NCBI GenBank assembly: GCA_011316305.1
Contig: SAUG01000219.1
Location: forward strand, 1-14,688
Length of the DNA: 14,688 bases
Origin: Rusavskia elegans
Lineage: Eukaryota; Ascomycota; Lecanoromycetes; Teloschistales; Teloschistaceae
Direction: 5' to 3'
The stretch's first letter is position 1. The number at the start of each line of letters is the position of its first letter. Under the pieces are notes generated by a model that ran no database searches, was not told the DNA's origin, and saw only the letters and a list, made by a program, of their open reading frames with translations. Made by a program: the position numbers and the translations under genes. Below are positions 8,067-14,688 of this stretch, piece by piece.

Positions 8067-9883
8067 TCACTGCGTTTTTCGTCTAGGCCCTCGAGCGTCC
8101 CGGGACGGACGCAGCATCCGATAGCACTCGACAAGAAAGGCGCGTTCCAGTACCAGCCTAAGGTCCTTAAGTGATTAGCGGCTCGATTTCTTGATTCTGG
8201 GCGTAGCTTGGATGCTAGTACTTACGTCACAAAACCACAGCTCCCTGCAGCAGCAAAGCCTTGTCCAAGCTGCCATAGAGATCCTCCAAGTACTAGCTCC
8301 ACGCGAGTCAAGTACCAAGCCGTACCAGATGCGTACATCATAGTCCCTACACTGGGTAATATAGCCGCGAAATTCAAACCTGCGCCTCGACGACGGAGGT
8401 GACCTTCGACGAAATGCCAGCTCCAAACGATTCTGCACAGCATGTTGACTGCATTTGCAACGACAAGGCCCTGCGCTCCCTGATCCCCTACATGGAGTAG
8501 GAGAAAGCCAGTCCCAACAAAAGCGGCACTGAATGCAACCATCCAGGCCGACTGGACGCGTAGCTCTTCTGGTGTTGCGGCTGCGGATACGAAAGCTTCC
8601 AGTATACCGTTGACCGCAAGAAGCGGTATGTAGTAACAGTACGCAGTAAGAACGGACGGCGCGTCCGAGTCAAACCAACGACTGCCAGCAATAACACGTA
8701 GCAGCAGCGGAGAAAATGAAGGACCAATGGCTACAACCATTGTGCAGATGAGTAAATAGAACCGCAACAGATATCGAAGGTATGTTGCAGCTTGGTTGGC
8801 CTGCTGTCGAGTTCCCTTTTCCAATTGGGCTCCGGCATTGTCAGTAGACGAATCCGATTGATGGAGTAGGCGACCGAAGAGAGATCGCGAGGTCTCTTCA
8901 ATTGGTTGAAAGACCATTCGTGCAACAAGGCCGCCATAATTGGCGGCCAATGTGTACGCCCCTTGAGACTCAAGGGAGGTAAAGGCCGCAATGAGAAATG
9001 AGTCACCGGTAGTAAGAAGATGCTTAAAGATTGATTGAGCGTAGATGGTGAAAGCAAGGTTGAGACGCGGCATGGAAAATCGATCATAAAGCAACGCTGG
9101 CGAGGAAGGAACGATGGGCTTGATCAGCAACGAGTATGCCTTCTCAGCGTTGAAAATATCCAGCCGTGACAAGTATACAAGATTGAGTACGACAGCATAA
9201 CCCATCTGCCCGACGGCGAAGGGAAGAGCTCCTGGAGCAACGTTGACATTGCTCGCCCAGATAACGGTACCGCACGTGACGAGACATCGGGTGAAAGTAG
9301 CAAGAGTCTCAGCCGAGGCACGTACACCGTAGAGCATCCGCTGCTGTGCAACAGCGAAACAAGGCTCGTTGAAGAGCTCCAGAGCAGTAGCCAGGCAGTA
9401 GAGGTACAGCGAAGGTTTGATGGCTGGTGTTCCCAGGACAACCAAGTCGGCGTTGCGGAGGTAGAGGCTTGCAAAGATAGTAGCCAGGGGCAGGCCTAGG
9501 GCGATTGCCAGATATGAAAGATTGACTACTTCTTGTGCCTTGTTGCTTTGAGTCTTGGGTTGAAATGCAGGATGATTTACCTCTCTCCCCGCAGCTTCGC
9601 AGGGATCCGACGTATCCTCTTGGCGCTGAAGGGCAACGCGTAAGCTTTCTCTAGCAAAGAAGAGGACAGAGATCGAATAGAGCTCAAGTTGTGTAGATAT
9701 TCCAAGAATTTCTGGCGATAGGAATCGAAGGAGGACCTGGTTTACAACAAAAGTTAAAGCTCGAGAACCGACCTGGAGAAGGATGAGGTACGTCGCGCCT
9801 TTCCTGGACTGGGCGAGCAAAGTAGAATCTGGGGGCTGATCATGATCTCTCTCCGTGACAGCTCTCCTGGGGTGACCAGACAT
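8067..9883 (-). CDS. RFT1: RFT1 family ER glycolipid translocation protein
   Basis: Exons are 9883-8226 and 8157-8067, giving 582 residues. The protein is a polytopic membrane protein with many hydrophobic segments. It carries the RFT1 hallmarks: LLQVGSRALTFVVNQ then LGISTQLELYSISVLFFARE near the N-terminus, and HLLTTGDSFLIAAF plus LVARMVFQPIEETSRSLFGR in the middle. In the family, Rft1 is needed for N-glycosylation at the step linked to Man5GlcNAc2-PP-dolichol crossing the ER membrane; whether it is the flippase itself is disputed. The long exon runs into an apparent stop inside a strong donor (GTAAGTACTAG). A 68-bp intron (8225-8158) with CTAAT and CCTTAG gives the real C-terminus: a last hydrophobic stretch and a short basic tail ending RRKTQ. 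The start at 9883 (MSGHPRR) was chosen by usual N-terminal length; an in-frame ATG at 9928 would add 15 residues. Confidence 0.95.
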
Positions 9884-10196
9884 GCTTCGTTTCGACTCAG
9901 GCGTCTCAACGTAAAGTTGACAAAACATTATGAGGTTGAAATCCAAATGGGGCTAGCTCGCTCAAAGATCACGTGATGTTCCTTTAATACGGTAAGAGGT
10001 ATCTTTTGGCAACTCGAAGGAAAGCCAGATGTCATGACGATCGTTTGGTGTATCATTTCTATGTTATGCATGCATGCTTTTTGGCTGCCTTCTACCCCTG
10101 TCTTGGTTGTCGAGCGCCCATGCATTGATTTTGCCCCCCTGATTATCTCAACCCCTTTCCCAATTCCACACACTCGCTATTCTACAACAGCATCCA
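9884..10196. promoter_or_regulatory. RFT1 promoter and UBP14 3' flank
   Basis: This gap of 313 bp lies between two tandem minus-strand genes. Directly upstream of RFT1 it has the 10-base palindrome ATCACGTGAT (9968-9977), an E-box core. Further up is an alternating atgcatgcatgc run at about 10066-10077. No gene is present. Confidence 0.5.
9968..9977. promoter_or_regulatory. Palindromic E-box ATCACGTGAT
   Basis: A perfect 10-base palindrome with a CACGTG core, 85 bp upstream of the chosen RFT1 start codon. Cbf1-like and other bHLH factors bind TCACGTGA-type sites in fungi. Which factor acts here cannot be told from sequence. Confidence 0.4.
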
Positions 10197-12879
10197 TCAT
10201 GCACGGCTGAAGAAGTAGACATACGCGAATTTCTTCATCTCCTCTACATCCACCGCCTTGACGACCTTCTCGTCGTTGTACAACACCCATGACTCTGAGC
10301 CCCCGTCGGGCATATGCTTGCGTATGAACGCAACGTAATGCCTGGATGGTTGTCAGCAGTTGCTACCTGCATTAACTCATCCACTAATGTTGCATCCGAT
10401 TTGCTGGCAGTCAAGGTATCGTGATGCCTGCCCCGCCAGTCGAAGGGAGGACACGTCAAATCAACGGAAGAAACTTATAACATACCCAGCATGAATCGAA
10501 GCTCCCTTATGACAGACAATGCTTCGAAGGCGAAATTTCGCTGGAAGGTCCGAGTTGCCAGCCATTGCCTTTCCACCAGAAGTATCCTGAACGTTAGCAT
10601 CAGCTGGAGCCGTCTCATCTTCCATCTCGCCTTGGTCATCAGGATGATTGAAAACCCAGTCGACAGCGCGATTGAGATCTCCGCCAACCGCTTTGAGTGC
10701 CTTGCGAGCTTGAGGAGCACCAATGCCCATTGCTGCCATCATCTCCAGGCTTTCGGCGTCAACGCTAGTGGATGTGTCAGCGGGATTGGAGCCTTCCAGG
10801 TCCAGCGGGCTATCGATATCGGGGTCCTCCATATGTGAAAAGAGCCAATTCATCGCTGTTTCCGCGTCGCCGTTACCTGTGGCGTGCAATGCCTTCTCGC
10901 AGCGAACACGTGGAAACCCCATAGCTTCCAACTGCTCTACCGCAACTGCATTGGGCTTGAATTGAGCGGCTGTAGAAGTGTCCGCCTCCTCGGGTAAGAG
11001 CTCTTCACCATCCTGCTGACCTGAAGACATGTAGCTATCGAGATTAAATGGTTCATCATCAACCACCACCGGTACATCCAGTTTGGTAGGGACCCAGTTG
11101 ACCAACTCGAATCTCCGAGCATTGACGGCGAGGACATCAGGAAACGTCTTGAATAATGATCGTTTGGTGAAACCGGCTTTGCTGTTGCATCCGGGGCACG
11201 TCAGCTCAACTTCTTCGGCACCGGTGAATGTGTCAAGGCACTCTTTCAGGGTGACGGGCTCGAATTCGTCCTTCGGCTTCTCGTCAGACTCGTCGCCGTT
11301 GATGACTCGCAGTTTCCGTCGTACGGGTACTGGAACCGAAATGTTATCCTGCTCATCGGTTCGATAGCGAACTCTGTTGCACGAAATGCATTGTATTCGT
11401 TGCTCCATCACGAAGCGGAAAGCTTTGACAGGATCGTGCGCAGGAGTGGTGTGGTGCGAGCGGGTGACAAGCTTGAGGAGATGTAAGAATAATTCGAAAG
11501 CATCCTGCTGGCGCATCGTAGAGAACTCTTCATGACCGCGGCCAATAAGATGCTTGAGCATGGCTGGCGCCAGACCTTTCTGATGGGGTATATATGGGGA
11601 ATCCTCAGAAGCTATGACATCGCTGTCTGGGTATGAATAGCGGCCGGAGAGGAGACCATCGGCTACCTTCCTTAGCTGAGTCTCCAGATCTTCGGCAGGA
11701 TTTGGGACAGCGGGCGGAGGCTCTTGGGGATGAAAGTATCTAGCTGCAAAAGCCGGCGTTGCAAACATGCATTGCAAGATGCTAGCCAGATAGCAGCTGT
11801 TTCCCAGATTCTTGAGCCCCGTGAAGCCTTCCCCGAAAATCGGCTTCAGCTCTTTCCCATCTTCGGTGGTCATCGAAAATTCCCACTTGAGATTCTGCTC
11901 GATCTGCATTTCCGTGAGACTCTTCTCGGTCTTTTCACGTTCAGCGATGTTGATGCCCCAGTGACCAAGATGTGCTGCAAGCTCAGGATCCGTCCGTTCC
12001 TCGTTGCAAGCATAGCAGTAGATGTCGGCCGTGCCATCGGGCGTCAAAGAACCCAGCTTCACAGCGACGGCATGATTTGTGAGTTCCGTATGCTTGAGGC
12101 CATGACTGTTACCACCAACACCCCCAAACTGTTGTCGGCCACATCCAAGGTTTCCGCACTGAAGACACAGCCATAGGTTCTCTTTCAGGTCGCACATTGA
12201 ACAGTGTCCCAGCGCTGAGAATAGAGTCAGTCTTTCGTCTTCTCCAGAAACAAAAGAAACCCACATTGCGATTCGATCTGCCGAGCCGGCTCTTGTTCCA
12301 GACAGAGGGTATGTTCGCAAGCTGTGATCTCTTGCTCCCATGCCTGTACCTCCGCCTGTTTCGCGAATGTGTTGGCTTTCAGCACGCCGTCCACCACCGC
12401 AAAGAGCTTGCCGCTGGTCTTATCGACATCGTCTACCCCACACTCATAGCAGCGTACTTCGGTCGTGGTGTCATAACAGTCGTCCTCAGTCTCTGCGGCT
12501 ATTGCGAGTTTCGATATCTTTTGCGGTGGCTCTTCTCGCTTTGACCTCTTCCGTTTCCTCTTGATATTGAGCACCATAGGGTGCCGGGAGGACTCATGGT
12601 GAATTTTGGCATGATTTCTATCCGAGCAGCAACCTCCGTTGAAGCAGTAAAGGCAGACGTTCAAGCCAGTAGGGTCGTCCTGCAGGAAGTCCTTAGCAAC
12701 GGGCCGTCATTTGGGAAGTACATAGTTTGGACAAACGATGGAGTCGAAACATTGGGTGCAATCCTCGCGGTAGACCGATTGTGCTGGTGTTGGTACGCGC
12801 AGCTCTAGAAAGAATCAGTATCGATAGCTTTGCCATGGCGTGGAAAAGTACCCGCTGAGTCCACATGCTTGCAAGTCAT
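10197..12879 (-). CDS. UBP14: Ubiquitin C-terminal hydrolase, UBP14/USP5 (isopeptidase T) type
   Basis: Exons are 12879-12852, 12804-12737, 12679-12265, 12214-10486 and 10341-10197, giving 794 residues, close to the usual size of the family. Introns are 47, 57, 50 and 144 bp. Domains in order: an N-terminal variant zinc finger (about 25-75, with EDCTQCFDSI and VCLYCFNGGC), the ZnF-UBP domain (172-260, LGHCSMCDLKENLWLCLQCG), the USP catalytic domain with the Cys box GLKNLGNSCYLAS (catalytic C311), paired CxxC zinc-ribbon motifs (CISC, CPGC), two UBA domains (about 596-635 and 660-698) inserted before the His box, and GHYVAFIRK (catalytic H748). Enzymes of this type disassemble unanchored ubiquitin chains, recognising the free C-terminal Gly-Gly through ZnF-UBP, and so keep the proteasome clear. 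The start at 12879 (MTCKHVDSAE) is the first ATG joined in frame to the conserved VYREDCTQCF segment through a 28-nt exon. Confidence 0.96.
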
Positions 12880-13277
12880 GATGGTGGCGTTTGATGATAC
12901 TGACAGGAGTGAGAAGTGGAAAGAACATGGTCTACGAGGTATGAGGTTATCTACTTATAGTTTCCGGGTTGTTGCCTTGCAGTCATGTTTGTTCGTTCCT
13001 TCTTTGATTCATCAACTTCTACAAACAGGTTCACCATTTAAAACACTCTTCACAGTCCATCGCAACAAGGTGCACATAACAGTCGATGCCTCGATATATG
13101 ATTTCGTCCTAACGAGTACTTAGGTCTTCCTTCAAGGCACGACGTTAATGACCTGTGCTTTGCTTGTAGCTAAGCATGGGCTGCCCCCTGAACCGGATGC
13201 CACAACCAGCGGGTGAGGTGATAATAAAAACATTGGGACACATAGGCTCGGACCAATCCACCATGTTGAACATAAAG
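12880..13277. promoter_or_regulatory. UBP14 promoter and dienelactone hydrolase 3' flank
   Basis: About 400 bp between two tandem minus-strand genes. No gene is supported. The open frames here have no motifs. No strong TATA or CCAAT element stands out. Confidence 0.45.
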
Positions 13278-14656
13278 CTAATGGGACTTGAGCCACGCCA
13301 GCATCTGCTCGAAGGCAGCTCTCTGGGCCTCCATGATCTTAGCGTCATCATATTCTCCAACCACAGCAAAGCCTGTCACTGTCAGCTTGATCTGCAAGGG
13401 CACGGATTGAGAGCGGACTGACCGTGTGGAACACCTGGAAAGACCTGGATCTCATGCTCCATACCACTGTCTACCAAGTGCTTTTGCCCTTCTGCTCGGA
13501 CGTCATCCGGAAAGAGCTGATCGTTTTCTGCTCCCAGTCAGTTTCCTTACTATTTTGATGCCATTCCTAACATGTGATCGTACCTGTACATGCCATTGTT
13601 ATGGGAACTTTGAGACCTTCAATGTCCTCCTTCGTAATCGAGGTACCTGCCAACATGAGTCTAAACCCTCTCCGATACTGAATGGCTAGCTCCCACCGTG
13701 GGCAATAGCTCCGGCTTTGATCTGGGGGGTGGATTTGACGACTCCATGTTCCTCATCCTTTACGGCCTGCCCTTTGGCGACCGTGTCGGGGAGCTCTGAT
13801 CCCAATAAAAGCACATATCTTGCACCGAAACAATACCCGACGGCATATATACCATCGCCATTAGCGACAGCATCTGCAAATTCGTCCTTCGCGCCTTCGA
13901 TGACCTTGTGTAGAAGCGGTATAACCTTCTCTTGCGATTGTCTTGCAAGCCACATATCGATCATGAACGATTTGGCGGTGTCTGCCAGTCCCATTTTGAC
14001 CTTCTCGATCATCGAGGGGTTTGAGTCCGGCGTAGTGTTTGGATTTGTGGCATTTCTCTGCAATGAATCACCAGCGAACCTCGAAGAGTGTCAGACATGA
14101 CATCGTCAAAGAGCGATGCTATCATTGAAATCCTTGCAGGACGCGCTTCGGATATCACACGTACTGGTCTGGCATAACCACCACGAACCCCTCGCTAGCA
14201 TACTTGTCGGCTTGCAGCTGATTATTCTTGGAGTGAATTCCAGTCCCGCTGCTCAAGAACAGCAGAAGTTTGGAGGGTAGATGAGGATAGTCGCTAGGCT
14301 TCGTAATGTAGACATCAACGTCGGCTATCTTTGAGATCTCCTGTTCAGGCCACGATAAGCCTCCATCGACATTCGCAGGCACATTTGATCGGGACCCACA
14401 CCCGTCGGAGCGCCGGTGGCAGCTTTCTCAACCCTCAGCTCTGGATCATGACGAAGTTGGACGAGGGAGTGGCTCACGAGATGGTCTATCAGTGACACAG
14501 TGTTCCTAACAAGTCTTGTCAGCGAACAACTTGACCAAGCGCAGGCTGTGGTCCTACGGCCATGCTGGCACCTTCTTGCGCCGGTGTATCGCCAGTTACT
14601 AAGCTCCCTTGCGCATCGCTCTCGGGAGCTCTTGTAGCTACTTCGTCTTCTGCCAT
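13278..14656 (-). CDS. Dienelactone hydrolase family protein (alpha/beta hydrolase)
   Basis: Eight inferred exons: 14656-14558, 14505-14478, 14422-14400, 14340-14165, 14079-13697, 13646-13584, 13527-13423 and 13372-13278, giving 323 residues with every junction in frame. The introns are 50-85 bp. Family signatures appear in order: EHCVTDRPSPATGAPTG, DVYITKPSDYPH, a GTGIHSKNNQLQADKYASEG block, VVMPDQFAGD, the nucleophile motif GYCFGA (C192), ENDQLFPDD (D260) and GVPHGFAVVG (H292). These match the Cys-Asp-His triad of the dienelactone hydrolase family. Most fungal members have unknown substrates; they are usually cytosolic hydrolases of lactones or esters. The first 33 residues are acidic, low in complexity and probably not conserved. 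A pyrimidine run ending CAG (TTTTTTTTGTTCGCAG, minus strand) sits just before this ATG and looks like a splice acceptor, so another upstream exon may lie outside the window. Confidence 0.9.
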
Positions 14657-14688
14657 ATTGGACGTTGGCTGCTGCGAACAAAAAAAAA

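Noticed and set aside
8222..8230. TAA at 8224-8222 as the RFT1 stop
   Set aside because: It sits inside a consensus donor, and splicing gives a better C-terminus for the family.
13717..14100. 127-codon plus-strand open frame
   Set aside because: Antisense shadow of dienelactone hydrolase exon 5.
14530..14536. GTCAAG donor for intron 1 of the dienelactone hydrolase
   Set aside because: It would give a 30-bp intron and the wrong frame for EHCVTDRP; the GTAGGA donor at 14557 gives a 52-bp intron in the right frame.

Overview
The window is nuclear DNA from a filamentous ascomycete (Pezizomycotina). The evidence is many short introns (about 45-85 bp) with GT...AG ends and CTNAN-type branch sites, compact intergenic spaces, and conserved fungal housekeeping genes beside secreted proteins of unknown function. 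The species cannot be named from the sequence alone. I saw no prokaryotic gene order, CRISPR array, transposon, tRNA or rRNA.

Layout from left to right. Positions 1-552 (minus) hold the 5' part of a Ser/Thr-rich secreted protein that runs off the left edge. A divergent promoter of about 690 bp separates it from a plus-strand GRASP55/65 (Grh1-type) Golgi stacking protein gene at 1240-2415. Directly downstream, overlapping the GRASP stop codon, is a doubtful small spliced reading frame (2408-2821). A single-exon secreted protein of unknown family lies at 3805-4524 (plus). It is followed by a 1.3 kb gene-poor stretch rich in simple repeats. From about 5.8 kb on, every gene is on the minus strand: a two-exon Cys-containing secreted protein (5833-6809), the RFT1 glycolipid translocation protein (8067-9883), a UBP14/USP5-type deubiquitinase (10197-12879, five exons) and a dienelactone hydrolase family protein (13278-14656, eight exons).

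The genes do not form an obvious single pathway. GRASP, RFT1 and the three proteins with signal peptides all touch the secretory route (ER glycan assembly, Golgi, export). UBP14 recycles free ubiquitin chains and the dienelactone hydrolase is a probable cytosolic hydrolase. This looks like ordinary euchromatic gene order, not a dedicated cluster.

The main additions from reading the sequence by hand are exon structures. RFT1 has a hidden last exon that replaces an apparent stop at the splice site. UBP14 has an unusually long last intron that cuts its catalytic histidine motif. The dienelactone hydrolase is split into eight exons, two of them below 30 nt. I found no convincing new biological system. 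The best candidates for novelty are the three orphan secreted proteins and the small reading frame behind GRASP.
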